Assembly (NCBI GenBank): GCA_035079385.1
Contig: JAVHKY010000028.1
Location: 8,804,001-8,868,000, forward strand
Direction: 5' to 3'
Source of the DNA: Aspidiotus rigidus
Lineage: Eukaryota; Arthropoda; Insecta; Hemiptera; Diaspididae
DNA: 64,000 bases
Shown here piece after piece: positions 42,429-54,050 of this stretch (within the stretch, counting starts at the first letter, position 1; each line of letters opens with the position of its first letter). The notes under the pieces were generated by a model, which did not search any database, was not told the origin of the DNA, and saw only the letters and a program-made list of their open reading frames with translations. The translations under genes were made by a program, and so were the position numbers.

Positions 42429-43623
42429 GTAAGATTTTATTCCAGTTTTTATTTTTTCCGAAATTCCGTATGGTTTGATTTAGAATTATGCTTCATATCT
42501 ACTGACGACAATTATCTCTCGAGCTTCTGAGTTATAATTTTTCTTGAAAAATTTTCGTAAGCATTTTCAAGAGTAGCTTACATCAAAATTAGATGAAACA
42601 GTTTGAAATGAGTCAAATAGCTTACGAAATGTTCCATTTTGCTTATGAAACAAGAGACGTTTGAAACACTTTCAACCAGGGTTATTATTTAATATAAAAG
42701 GTTCAAAATCGAGAGCTCCTATGAGAAAGGAAAAATCTCAAATTGTCAATCCCTATAGAGGGTAACTTGAATAAATTTTACCGAAGAGAAACTGATTGGA
42801 TCGATTATCTCTCAAAATCCAACAATAAATTAGCGAAATTGCAAAGTTGATTAACTTTTTTGCTCGATTTTTATGAGCTAGTCGGTGTTTTGTATCCTCA
42901 CGATAACCCTGAGATTTGAGAAAATTCCTTCTTTCGAGCTAGACCAGTTGGAAATTTTTCGACTTTCAAACACTACTTATGTACGAATTTCGAACTCTCT
43001 TAACCTCTAAGGCTTGAAAAATTTCGCAGATGGGCTAAAAGGGAAAGGAAAGGAGGGTCGAGCCACCATGAAGAGAGGGAAAAAGGTGAAAAAATGTTCA
43101 AAAGTTGTACTTGCCTACTTTTCGTATTATACCAAGTTATCTCATCAATTGAATTTTTCGAGTCCTACTAAATTGAAATTTAGGTCCATAATTGTTCTAA
43201 CATTTCGAAAATCTGAAATATTCCAAGTCACATTATTCCATGATTTTGCAAAGTTCCGCTTAGAATTGTAAAAATGTCGATCTTCAAGTTATAATAATTA
43301 TGAGGACGGGCAGTTGGGAACTACGTTTCTTGTCCTTGAGACTTTGCGACTTGTAAAAATAATATTGAATACATATCAAATCATTGGAGATTTGTAGAAT
43401 GGAAGTTACCTTTATTAGGCAGAAGAGAAAAGATTATTTTTCGATTTTGGTTTGTCATATGTTCTCTAATCCCTCTTACTATGCAGCTGATCTCACATAA
43501 TATGGACAAATCATACAAAAAGTACAGATCTTTCGAGTACCTAAACCTTCTGATATTCACACTAATTTTTAAGTACACTTCAATGTCTTCACAGATCGCC
43601 ATTTTCCTAACTAAACTTTCATT

Positions 43624-44290
43624 TTTACAGATGGTTCAAAAGACGATAAGGGAGTAAATTCTGTGATCTGGATCCTCTCTCTTTCCACCGAAATTACCAT
43701 GTTTCTACCCACTTTCACATCTATCTTCCATGCCGAACAAATGACTAGATATACCAAGGTCGCATCTAAAATTTTTCTACTGGTCGTTTCCCTATCATTT
43801 CAGACTCCCTTTCAGCTTTACAATCCATTTCAAGGTGACCGAAAAGCTCCAAATCCTCACTAGCGTTTACGATCATATCATTAAATCACTTTCTAAACCC
43901 TGTTCATACTAAATTTCTATGGATACTAAGTCATAGTGGAATTATAGTAAACAACAAAGCTAAAACAAGTCGCTCCTCCCCCTTCAATATCAAATTTCTA
44001 CCTCAAGATAAACTATTCTCCGTTATTCGTAGTCCCACCCGGGACGATTGGTGCTATCAATACTCCTTATCATTTAATAACCAAGCATCTCAATTTCTTC
44101 GAATACAACCTCATCTCCCATCCACTTCATGGTATCATCATTTTAACAATTTACAACGAGCTCTCATCATCAAACTCAGTCGTCTGTATTACCGCTCCAC
44201 CTCAGAAGAACAAATTTATCAGATTCCGATTTAAATACCTTCTACATCCCCACCTTAGCTTCTCGTAATCATATTTTTCTTCAATGCTCT
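43624..44290 (+). pseudogene. LINE ORF2 remnant, RNase H domain
   Basis: It starts with FTDGSKDDKGVNSVIW, the first catalytic block of RNase H in LINEs of the R1, I or Jockey-like groups, then EITMFLPTFTSIFHAEQ. After the stop at 43861 further frames resemble the continuing domain (a LWILSHSGI-like stretch near 43910-43960) and then FNNQASQFLRIQPH. Many stops and shifts; long dead. Confidence 0.5.
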
Positions 44291-44599
44291 CAAAGAATTG
44301 AGAAACGCATCACTCAGAGTAAACAACAACCCTTTGTTTGACGCAGACACTTTATTATCTTCAGACCATATTGAAAACTTCCCTGAAAATTGCAAATTCA
44401 TCTCTCTACTCCTTCCTTTATTCATTATATAAATCTTTCCCCCTCCTGCTATGATACACCGCCAACCTATTTTTTTTCCCCTTTTCCTCTCCTTATTTGT
44501 TTACGTATATAATGTACACATACTTTTATATAGATACTCAGTAGTATTGTATTTTTTTTTTCAAATTAATATTTTTCACTCGAAACTATATTGGTTGGT

Positions 44600-45270
44600 T
44601 TAAATGGGGGAAGGGGGGGGGGAATCTCCTTGTTCGGGGAAGAATTCAGCATCTTTGGTTGATAAGCTCAAGGATGTAAATCTCCCCCTTGAATCAATTT
44701 TATGTTCCTTTGATGTTGTTGGCTTATCCCCCAACATCTCTAAGGCTTCTGGGCGAACCAAATATCGATTCCTCACAAAGAATTTAAGGAATTTTTGGAT
44801 CTACTGAATATCTGTTGGTCCCGAACTTTTGTAAATTTGACGGGAAATGTTTTGAGTTTCTTGAGGAGGTAAGAATCCTTAACGATTACCCTCTGTGCTC
44901 TCTCATTTCAGAGGTTTTCATATCTAAATTTGAACTTGATCTCTCTTCTTCGAGGTATGTATTTTTAAATATCGCGTCTAGTATTGGCACAGGTACGTTA
45001 AGGACGTTTTGTGTGCATGAAAAGGCCTTCTCTGAAGCGAGTTATTTTAACAAACAATACTCTAAACAAGAAAGAGGAATACTCCGACGTGGAGTATTCC
45101 TCTTTCTTGTTTAGTATGGATAGCCGTAACTTAAAGGAACGGATTCGTTTAAACAATACTCTTTCATAAAATTCACGTTGAGAGTCGGTGGTTCCTCCGT
45201 AAATGTTTTGGATTTGACTATCTCGGTTAGAGACGGCATTTATGAGTTCGGTAAAATGCTTGGACCGTGG
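44600..45270 (+). pseudogene. PLE reverse transcriptase remnant
   Basis: Successive frames read NSASLVDKLKDVNLPLESIL with CSFDVVGLSPNISKA, then VPNFCKFDGKCFEFLEEV, CSLISEVFISKFELDL, a degraded HRYVDD region (IGTGTLRTFCVH) and RVGGSSVNVLDLTISV. It is closest to PLE-B. Between the last two pieces lies the 87-bp mini-PLE. Confidence 0.65.
45064..45150 (+). mobile_element. 87-bp mini Penelope-like element
   Basis: A perfect hairpin with 22-bp arms and a five-base loop (45064-45112) is followed by a tail beginning agtatggatagccgtaac and ending cggattcgttt. The tail matches the terminal tail of PLE-A1 (31046-31087) and of PLE-A2, and the arms resemble the outer inverted ends of PLE-A (ggagtattcgtcttt). 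It is flanked by 12-bp duplications aaacaatactct (45052-45063 and 45151-45162), the same length as for PLE-A1 and PLE-B. It therefore seems to consist of only the two ends of a PLE-A-like element. Confidence 0.7.
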
Positions 45271-46030
45271 GTCGATGACGTCACAGGCAAAACCAAGCTG
45301 ATGACCTTACGAGCTAATAACGTCACGCACGTTGATGTCGTCACAAGTAGATTTGACGGATGATGGTGATGACGTCACAATCTTTACTGTGCCTTTATAC
45401 TCGCAAGTTTGGGAATGGGTTTCCTCTTTTCAATGTCTTTACCAGAACCCTAGCCGTCCATCAAAAACCTTTGAGTCCAAGTCCGAGTTGATTTTCCCCG
45501 CACTCCAGAGCGAGGAATCCTTGAATTGATATAGAATAGTTAGCTTATTATACTACACCAAGCATGAGGGCGAACGAGCGGAGTGAGTGAGTCCCCGAAA
45601 TTCAGCCACTTAACATACAGTATACAAAGACTTACGTAGATTAAAAATGGGGACAAACATAGTATACAATCGATATATCGATACAATCAAGATCGATATA
45701 TTAATAAAACGCCCAAAGACATGTACACAATTCAATGATTTTCCATAGAGCAAAGAAATTTACTATTAGCTTTAAATTAGGCCTAACTGAATTATACTAA
45801 TGCTAGGTTATACTCGGCCTAAATTAGGCTTAGCTGTGTACAATCTACTGGATTGTACTAGGCTTCTGCCTTCTTCCCGTTGATGGACCTAATCCAGAAA
45901 GAGAGAGAAAAAATAGTAAGTTACTAATTTGGTGACGTCACAGGTAGGTCCAAGCTAAAGACGTCACAAATCTTGATGACGTCACAAAGAGGTTTGAGCT
46001 GGTTGATGTCTCTACTGTGCCTTTATCAGC
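45270..46030. repeat. Two copies of a repeat with TGACGTCA palindromes
   Basis: TGACGTCA occurs at 45276-45283, 45370-45377, 45933-45940 and 45977-45984, with near matches between. The surroundings repeat as well (tgacgtcacagg..ccaagct, and ctgtgccttta downstream in both). TGACGTCA is the palindromic CREB/ATF site; here it may simply be part of the repeat. The spacer 45400-45930 has no gene. Confidence 0.5.
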
Positions 46031-46039
46031 TATCGAAAG

Positions 46040-46120
46040 TTGAGGACCTTTCTGTCAAAAGGGCGTCCACTCAATTTATTTCTTATGGGACGGACGCCCT
46101 TTTGACAGAAAGGTCTTCAA
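46040..46120. repeat. Short hairpin repeat, copy 3 (nearly perfect)
   Basis: 29-bp arms (46040-46068 and 46092-46120) match at 28 of 29 positions around a 23-base loop containing 'caatttatttcttatggga'. The inner arms hold aaagggcgtcc and its complement. It is the youngest of three related hairpins. Confidence 0.65.
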
Positions 46121-46235
46121 TTATTCTGTCTTATGTAGCTGGATCGAGCAACTATAAAAAGATATTAAAAATGATTTTCATTTGTTTGGATTTGCCAGAA
46201 CACTCTTTTAATTAAAATTATTATTTTCACTTACC

Positions 46236-46240
46236 CACTG
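46236..46240. repeat. Target duplication of the BEL/Pao element, left
   Basis: cactg, repeated at 54051-54055 directly after the other LTR. A 5-bp duplication is normal for the superfamily. Confidence 0.85.
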
Positions 46241-46747
46241 TGTTCGAAATTCTCTATCTTTATGCTATCGGTACTTACCCACACTTACTCGAACTTACCT
46301 GTAGGCTGTTTTCTTCAAAGTTTTAAGGTTATGTAGTCTCTAACGAATAGAGACTTGGTTTTGTTTTCTTTTCATCTTCTAGTCCAAGACACTAGATTCC
46401 CATAAATAGGTCATGTAACATTTCTTCTTATCGCAATGCACTCCTTTGGGCTACTGGGGATACGAAGTATCCCGACGACAAGAAAAAGAGAGAGAAACCT
46501 TTTGTATGCGATGCACTCCTGTGGGCTACTGGGACCGCGGTCCGACGCATACTGAAAAACTATGTTGGGTTACCTCTCAGGCCACCTGATTTGGAAAAAA
46601 GGTTAAGTTGGTTTCGGATGCTCCGAAAAGGGTCAGGGGCTAACAATTCAGCCTATTGGCTGCCCCTCCATTCTTTCTCATTAATCATACTCATAGCAGT
46701 TTCACTGATGACGGGAGGAGTTCTAAATATTGGAAGATTTTCTTTCA
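46241..46747 (-). repeat. 3' LTR of the BEL/Pao element
   Basis: 507 bp, nearly identical to 53544-54050. Internal: two copies of an 'atgcactcct..gggctactggg' word about 75 bases apart, each beside a small palindrome (gggatacgaagtatccc and ggaccgcggtcc). Confidence 0.92.
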
Positions 46748-46763
46748 TCCTCCCCCCTTTGAG
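46748..46763 (-). promoter_or_regulatory. Polypurine tract of the BEL/Pao element
   Basis: On the minus strand ctcaaaggggggagga abuts the 3' LTR; it is the usual plus-strand primer of LTR elements. Confidence 0.8.
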
Positions 46764-47374
46764 ACTAGGTCTCAAATATCTGTATGAGTAGATTACTGGA
46801 CTTCATACAATTCAGCATGAGTTGGTTAGGATTGCTCCAAGGATTTAGAACATCGAGACTCTTTGCGATCAAGAACATCACAAATATGGATTATTTGTGC
46901 TATTCCTTTTCTAACAGGTTTTCTTTTCAATATACGTACGTACTATGTGGGTTTGGAACAACACTAACATTGGACATGGCGAGTATGTCCTGCTCCATTG
47001 GTACTGATGAAGCAAAGATCTATTGTAAGATCCACCTGTCTAAACTGTTGTATTATGGTTCCGTCTTCCAGGGGAAGGGCTGAGTATAATGCGTACCAAA
47101 CATTATTTACTTGATGATCATCTTTCTTCTCGCCTCTCAGCACTTCTAACAGAAATAATTGACATATGAATTTACAATGAATTATGTAATAGATATAAAT
47201 CATGGATTTATATGACACTTATTCGAGGATTTTCATACATATATATATATATTTTATTTATTTCTGGTCTTCGCTGTTGTTCTTCCTTTCTGCGTATATG
47301 AAAAAAAATACAATCGCGTTAATAGGTTCACTATTAACAAGCCTCAACAAATACTTGATTAGCAGTAAAACTCG

Positions 47375-48352
47375 TTAATCAGTGGGCAGATACACTAATT
47401 TTGTAACTGGCCGTTTAAATGACCCTGCCTCAGTTCTTACAGTGACTACCCGATTCAAACCATCTTTACCGGGATGTAGTTCCTGTATTCGTCCCTTTCT
47501 CCAGGTCATTGGAGGAGCATTGTCTTCTTTGAGCAAGACAAAATCGTGAATTTTGAATTCATTTTTAACAGCTCGCCATTTACTTCTCTGTTGGAGAGTA
47601 TTGAGATATTCCTCAGACCACCTTTTCCAGAATAACTGCATAGTTCGTTCACGCCTTAGGTATAACTTTACCCTGTTTTCTGGAATATCGGTTAATGGTT
47701 CACTAGGCAAAGCTGTTAGAGGGCCTTCAACTAAAAAATGACCTGGAGTCAAGGCACATAAGTCTTGAGGGTCAGACGTTAGAGGTGTCAAAGGACGAGA
47801 ATTGAGGCATGCTTCAATCTGAGTGAGCAGAGTAGTCAACTCTTCAAAGGTGAAAACCTTGTCCCATAAGACAGTTTTTAAATGAGCTTTCATTGACTTC
47901 ACTGCAGCTTCCCACAAACCACCGAAATGAGGCCCGCTTGGTGGAATAAACTGCCAGTCAATGCCCTTTGAAATTGCAAAATCATTAATCTCCACTCTTT
48001 TCTCCTTGAGGAACAGATAGAGACGTTGTAGTTCGTTGTTTGCACCTGTGAATGCGGTTCCATTATCTGAATGAATTTCAGCTGGAATACCTCTACGACT
48101 AACAAAACGAGTTAAGGTTGCAATAAAGGCTTGACTTGTTAAGTCAGAAACAACTTCAAGGTGGACGGCCTTTGTCTTGAAACAAACAAATATTGCCACA
48201 TAGGCCTTAATCATTACTTTATGCCGACCACCTTTACCAATGATTGTGTAAGGTCCTGCATAATCAATGCCAGTAACTTCAAAGACTTTGCTTGAAACTA
48301 CTCTCTGTCTAGGAAGATTCGCCATCATTTCACTGGAAACTTTGGCTTTCAA
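47375..48352 (-). pseudogene. BEL/Pao integrase with C-terminal DUF5641-like region
   Basis: The DDE residues appear as IDYAGP (about residue 30), HSDNGTAF (about 96) and GGLWEAAVKS (Glu about 148). The C-terminal part (about 200-325: TPGHFLVEGPL, WRKGRIQELHPG, RPVTKLVYLP) is the domain typical of BEL/Pao integrases. The frame opens with TTG-AAA; a frameshift near 48365 cuts it from the upstream RNase H frame, and the HTCITLKAK stretch of the integrase zinc-binding region spans the break. Confidence 0.88.
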
Positions 48353-48365
48353 TGTGATGCAAGTA

Positions 48366-50483
48366 TGACATTAAATGATACATTTCTTCACTAGATTGTT
48401 TATATTTTCTCTGAATTACTGCTTTCAGTAATCGAGGACCAGCGTGTAGATGAATCAAATGTTCATGCCAGACAATCAATATTGATAATTTGTGATGAGA
48501 GTGGAGAATGATAGGATGCTTTTCATCATATGAAAGTTCAGAATTATCCAGCCTTCCTCCCACTCTCAGTATACCTTCTGAATCCACAAATGGACTGTAA
48601 CTTATCAATTTGCTTGTTTGAGGCAAAACCTTATTATTTCCTAAGCATTTGATTTCTTGAGAGAAGTATTCCCTTTGAGCGAGCTTGATCAAAGTATTTA
48701 GAGCACCTTTGAATTCTTGAAGGGTCACCACATTCCCTTTTGCAAGCTCCTTCAAATCAGATTTGTTCAAATTTTGAATTAAAGGACAATTTCTAAAGGA
48801 ATGTTCTGAATCACACTTTGGGCAAGACTTCACAGTTGTTTGTGAATTTGAGGTAGTCTGTGGTCTACAGAGTTTTAAAAACCTTTGGATCCTTGCTGTC
48901 AGTCTTACTAATTTAGTCAATCCTTGATTCAATCCAAATACTGTAGACCACTTTCCCGACATAGGTTCATTTACATAGGAAAATAAATTACTATGTAACA
49001 TCTGAATAGGGTATGAAAATTGTACCACCTTTCTCTCAAGAGTCTCATTTTGGTTAGATACATTAACAACTGAACTAGACCACGGCCTAGCATGTTCAGA
49101 AAGCCAGTCTGGTCCATTGAACCATAATTTTGAGCGCAGTAACTCTTGAGGTAGAGCAGAACGCGACAAAATATCTGCAGGATTTGAAGCTGACTCAACG
49201 TAGTCCCAGATACAATCACCCGTCAGAGACTGAATTTTACTAACCCGGTGTGCAACAAATATGTTCCACTTTAGTGACTCAGATCCAATCCAAGCTAATG
49301 TTACTTTTGAGTCAGACCATAACCGAATTAGATCAATTTTCACATTTAGTGACAAAGCAACTCTTACCTTTGAGACTAGTTCTGCTAATAACAGTGCTGC
49401 GCACAGCTCTAAGCGGGCAATGGATAGCTGTTTGAGGGGAGCTACTCTGGATTTAGAGCACAACAAGTGTACCTCTACTTCACCTAAATCATTTACAGTT
49501 CTACTATAAATAACTGCTCCAAATGCTTTAGCACTAGCATCTGAAAATCCATGTAGTTCAAAGAACGGACTAGCTTTCGTGTGAGAAATGTAACGAGGAA
49601 TGCTGATATCATTTAAACAGTGTAAATTTTGAGAAAATTTTTCCCACCTTTCTAAGATCTCCGTTGGTAATTTCTCATCCCAATGAGAAACTTTGTTTTT
49701 CTTTGATTTAGCTGTCAATTCCAACTGAGTATTATCTTGTTTGTCGCGAGTCAAAATCCAGATTGATTGCATTAAACATTTTGCAAAAACTATGACGGGC
49801 CCAGAAAGACCTAAAACATCATAGAATCCAGAAATCGCGGACAAAATTTGTCGTTTGGTGGTAATTTCTGTAGTCAATGTATCAGCAAACCGACACTCTA
49901 ATGTATCATTTGAAGGCAACCATAGAGTACCTAAAGTTTTTACAGTTTTAGTTTCATCTAAGCTAAGAGAGAATTCACTAATTATGTGCTCGTCACCTAT
50001 CCCAGACAAAATTTCAGGTACATTTGCACACCACTTGGTTAATTCAAAACCTGCCTTTCCTAACAGCTCTCTCAATTGTCTTTGAATTGTCTGAGCCGAG
50101 CATAAATCGTCAGCTCCACTCAAGCAATCATCAACATAAAAATCATTCAACAATGCTTTTCTAGCTGCAGGAAAAGGTGCTCCATACCGATCTGCCAATT
50201 CTTTCAAACAACTTGTGGCAAGATAAGGAGCCGGCTTGGTGCTGAATGTAACTGTCCTAAGTTGAAAAACCTTCAAATCTTTGTCTGGAGAATCACGCCA
50301 AAATATGCGCTGAAGGGGGGCACAAGTAGAATTCATTTCAACCATTCGATACATCTTTGTAACGTCTGTTACAAAACTGTACTTATGTAGTCTAAAACGT
50401 ATCGTGGTTGAAAAAAGCTCTGGTAGAATAACTGGTCCTTTCATTAAAATATCATTCAGAGATACACCTGAAGTTGTTTTCAT
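48366..50483 (-). pseudogene. BEL/Pao reverse transcriptase (rest), RNase H and integrase N-terminus
   Basis: It follows the frameshift after VKESSTSSKCRV. It reads TSGVSLNDILMKGPVI, the catalytic LLNDFYVDDCLSG (YVDD at about residues 116-119), the A17/connection region (LSAISGFYDVLGLSGPVIVF), RNase H marks (LHGFSDASAKAFGAV, RLELCAALLLAELV, LWSDSKVTLAWIG) and the region before the integrase (GILRVGGRLDNSEL, HPIILHSHHKLSILIV). Active-site residues look intact. Confidence 0.88.
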
Positions 50484-52842
50484 ACTGGCATTGAAGACTA
50501 CCTACTCTACATTTTGAAGAAGTGGAACTTTCCTTTATTACAGCATGGTGTGGTATGTAATAAGTAGGCCCTACATCAACTCTTTCGTCAACTTCAGTCA
50601 TATGGTTGAGTGAGATATACTCACCCATGCAAGACACATATTGTTCTCTAAGTGAAGGTTTAGCAGCTAAACGTTTTTCTAGATAATTAAATTGTTGTAA
50701 AGCCTGAGAACGTGAATTTCCTAACGCATTAGCCGAAGTTTTGAAGGGTAATGTTACTACAAATCTCCCATCAGCTTTCTGAAAAGTTGTTTCAGTAAAA
50801 ATGCGTTCACATTCTCTTTCCTCTCTGCTTAAGGGAGGAGTGAGCTCGTCAAATGATTCAGCTATCCAGAATCGTTCAAGAGATTTCAATAGAGCGCTAT
50901 CGTCATGAACACAATAAACAAATTTGTTTTTACCTTGAGTTGTCAATTTTAAACTGCCTGCTACAATCCACCCAAACGCTGACTCATGTAAATGAGGTAA
51001 ATTTACACCTAAATGTAATTTTTTGTCTCCAATTACCTTCCAAAATATGTCAAGATTCAATAACAAATCAATAGAAGCAGGTACATTGAAAAATGGGTCT
51101 GCTAAATGTACATGAGACGGCATGTTCCAGCGTTTTATATCGAAATATTCAGAGGGGATTAAGGCATCTAAAATAGAATCTACAACATAGGCATTTATTT
51201 CTATTTTGAAATTTGTGTTACAAGACTGAATCAACAAGGTCGTGCATTTAGCTACTGAACCTGCTTCACCAAAAATTCCTGTGATTGAACATGTTGTTTC
51301 AAACACCATCGCGCAAAGTCTTTCAACTACTGCTGAAGTTACAAAATTTATTTGACTTCCATTGTCGATAAATGCGCGAAATTCTAAGGGGTTTTGAAAA
51401 GTGCTTGATGAAAGCTTCACTAATATTGTTGACAATAAAGAGTGACTAGTGTCATGTAGATGTAAATTGCTGGCAACTACATAATTAACTTGACAAAGAG
51501 AAGACAACAAATTCTCGGAAATAGCAATAGCTTTTGTCTTTTCATCATCAGAACTGCCACTGTTAACTTTACTACTAACCATAATAGTTTCAAGCAACTC
51601 ACCAGTATTTGTGTTTCGTTCAGCGGTATTGCGAATACCGGTATGCAAAGTTGAATGGTGAAGACCATTGCACGGGCATATGAAAAACCTTTTCGGGCAG
51701 GCCTTCGGATCCTCAGCACCATTACACTTTTGGGTCAAACAAATTCGGCAGAGCGACTTCTCCACGACGAATGCTGCACGCTCGGATTTGTTGAGAGCTC
51801 GGTACTGCGGACACGAATTGAGGAAGTGAAGCTCTTCGCACTTGGGGCACTTGGCTGAGCCCTTTGGCTTCGACGGTTTCCTTGTGCCTGAAGATTGCTT
51901 CACCACCCCACCGACAAAGCCTCGTTTTCCACCATTAGAGCTTGTAATTGGTCGGGACGGAGCTGAATGTGAGCGAGGGGCTCTTCCAGCTCGCTCCAAA
52001 GCTCCGCATTCTCGTTCAATGAAAGAATAGAAGTTCTTCAATGAACAATGTTTTGTTCCTTTCTCGCCTACTTCTTTCTCCCATGATAGACGCACTGCGG
52101 GGGAGACCCGATTGAGAAATGTTGTAATGGCCAACATTTCGTATGCATCTATCTTCAGCAGAGGTTGGTCATATGTGTCACATACGACCTTCCAGCAGTC
52201 TTTGTAGCTCGAATCCTTCATGTTTTCAATGATCTCATGAGCAGTACCTTTCAATGCCATTTTTAAGTACCGACGTTTCGCATTTTCGCTGTTTGTCACT
52301 CGCAAATCCGAAATTAAATGGAGAAAATCGGTCTTAAAAGCAGCCCACTTTTCTAATTTACCATCAAAGGTCGGAACATCAAAATGCGGAAGCTTAAATG
52401 GTGTTTCATTTTGCGACCGTGCAGTAGCGCTTCCAAAATTTTGCAAGGTGTTTGGAACTTCACCAATTACGCTAATGAGTTTATTTTTCGTATCCCGAAA
52501 ATTTGAGAGAAATTCCTTTCGTCTCACATAAAACCCACTAGCTTCTCCTTGCAAAAAGATATCATTGTATTTGCGCTTTAATGACATCAAGTCATTAAAT
52601 TCCGCGATCGCAACAGGCTTAGAATCGATTTCGTTAGCACCTTCCAAAATAAAATTCATTTCAAATTCGAGCTCAAACAATTTCTTACTCGCGATATCTT
52701 CGGAGGTTTCAAGGTTCTGACTTGAATTGTGTTCAGCATCCAGGGATGTGTTTCTTTCTTCTTCAAAATCCATAACGTCGTAATCTTGATTCTCGGCATC
52801 ATTTTGCAATGGCTGCGAAACGGATTCGTCTGCATTCAGCAA
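50484..52842 (-). pseudogene. BEL/Pao Gag, zinc knuckles, protease and start of RT
   Basis: The Gag core (DUF1759-like) is marked by LPHFDVPTFDGKLEKWAAFK (about residues 151-170). Cys/His knuckles run from CPKCEELHFLNSC (about 332) to CPCNGLHH (about 389). The aspartic protease has FIDNGSQINF (Asp about 493). The RT begins near LTPPLSREERE (about 668). The frame leaves the RT at about 50488, where gtag is duplicated (gtaggtag), a 4-bp gain. The first listed codon is TTG; the first in-frame ATG is codon 24 (52771-52773). Confidence 0.85.
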
Positions 52843-53205
52843 AACATTTTTTATAATACATGAAGCGAAAGTGCTGCGTATAGTGTTCGTTTTTCGTAGC
52901 GAAACATGCCGTTATCAGAACCGTGGCGAAAATGTTTTCCAGTGGCGAAAATCAAGTCAGTAGTGCCATTCGAAAAATTCGTAAACATTCTTTTTGAACG
53001 ATAACCAATTTAAATTGTAGGCCTAAGTGTTTCTTTCACTACATGTATTATAAAAAGTACTGTTTGTAATTCGTGTCAAAAACAAACGATATTGGAACTC
53101 ACTTATCCACACTCGCTTTGCTCGTGTGGCTACACTGCGCTCGTTCCAATATCGTTCATTTTCGCCACTTATTACAAAATGTACTATTCTGACGCCATCG
53201 TATAA

Positions 53206-53345
53206 CTTCGAATGGCTCACGAAAATTATCAACAAAAGACAGCGCGTCTTATAACTTCGAATGGCACACGAAAATTGTCAACGAAAAAGACAGCACGTCT
53301 ATATATCTTCAAATTGCGCACAAATTTATCAACGAAAAAATAATT
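53206..53345. repeat. About 62-bp tandem repeat in the BEL/Pao leader
   Basis: 'tataacttcgaatggctcac' with 'gaaaattatcaac' recurs near 53206, 53251 and, more diverged, near 53305. It lies between the primer-binding site and Gag, where packaging signals are expected in LTR elements. Confidence 0.5.
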
Positions 53346-53524
53346 GAACGCAATAATTCAAATCAAATTAAAATTCAGATTCGCTGTAACTTCAACGAAA
53401 ATATTTTTGCGGATAATCTTACGCACAAAACACTACAAATCAGCACGTACAGGGCTTGCTATATGGGGCTACAAGTCTATTGCAGTAGTACCGATAAGCA
53501 TAATTCCATTCCATTCATGTTTTA

Positions 53525-53541
53525 TCCGGATCGGAGGACCA
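53525..53541 (-). promoter_or_regulatory. Primer-binding site of the BEL/Pao element
   Basis: On the minus strand, two bases after the 5' LTR, stands tggtcctccgatccgga. Its complement ends in CCA and closely resembles the 3' end of tRNA-Tyr as I remember it; the tRNA identity is tentative. Confidence 0.7.
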
Positions 53542-53543
53542 TA

Positions 53544-54050
53544 TGTTCGAAATTCTCTATCTTTATGCTATCGGTACTTACCCACACTTACTCGAACTTA
53601 CCTTTAGGCTGTTTTCTTCAAAGTTTTAAGGTTATGTAGTCTCTAACGAATAGAGACTTGGTTTTGTTTTCTTTTCATCTTCTAGTCCAAGACACTAGAT
53701 TCCCATAAATAGGTCATGTAACATTTCTTCTTATCGCAATGCACTCCTTTGGGCTACTGGGGATACGAAGTATCCCGACGACAAGAAAAAGAGAGAGAAA
53801 CCTTTTGTATGCGACGCACTCCTGTGGGCTACTGGGACCGCGGTCCGACGCATACTGAAAAACTATGTTGGGTTACCTCTCAGGCTACCTGATTTGGAAA
53901 AAAGGTTAAGTTGGTTTCGGATGCTCCGAAAAGGGTCAGGGGCTAACAATTCAGCCTATTGGCTGCCCCTCCATTCTTTCTCATTAATCATACTCATAGT
54001 AGTTTCACTGATGACGGGAGGAGTTCTAAATATTGGAAGATTTTCTTTCA
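53544..54050 (-). repeat. 5' LTR of the BEL/Pao element
   Basis: 507 bp, partner of 46241-46747 with four visible differences. It should carry the element's promoter on the minus strand. Confidence 0.92.

Larger units (their letters stand above)
46241..54050 (-). mobile_element. BEL/Pao LTR retrotransposon, complete in structure
   Basis: 7810 bp with two 507-bp LTRs that begin TG and end CA, a 5-bp target duplication, a tRNA-type primer-binding site, a polypurine tract and gag, protease, RT, RNase H and integrase in the BEL/Pao order. By eye the LTRs differ at four positions, so the insertion is recent. The frame is broken twice, so this copy cannot make one continuous Gag-Pol. No env-like frame seen. 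Confidence 0.92.

Noticed and set aside
42264..42430. Second open frame over the B-chain exon (reading DEPNYPVYGHLDINEL)
   Set aside because: It needs a phase-1 entry, and the preceding exon has a TGA in that phase. The B-chain frame has an ATG, a leader and the insulin motif.
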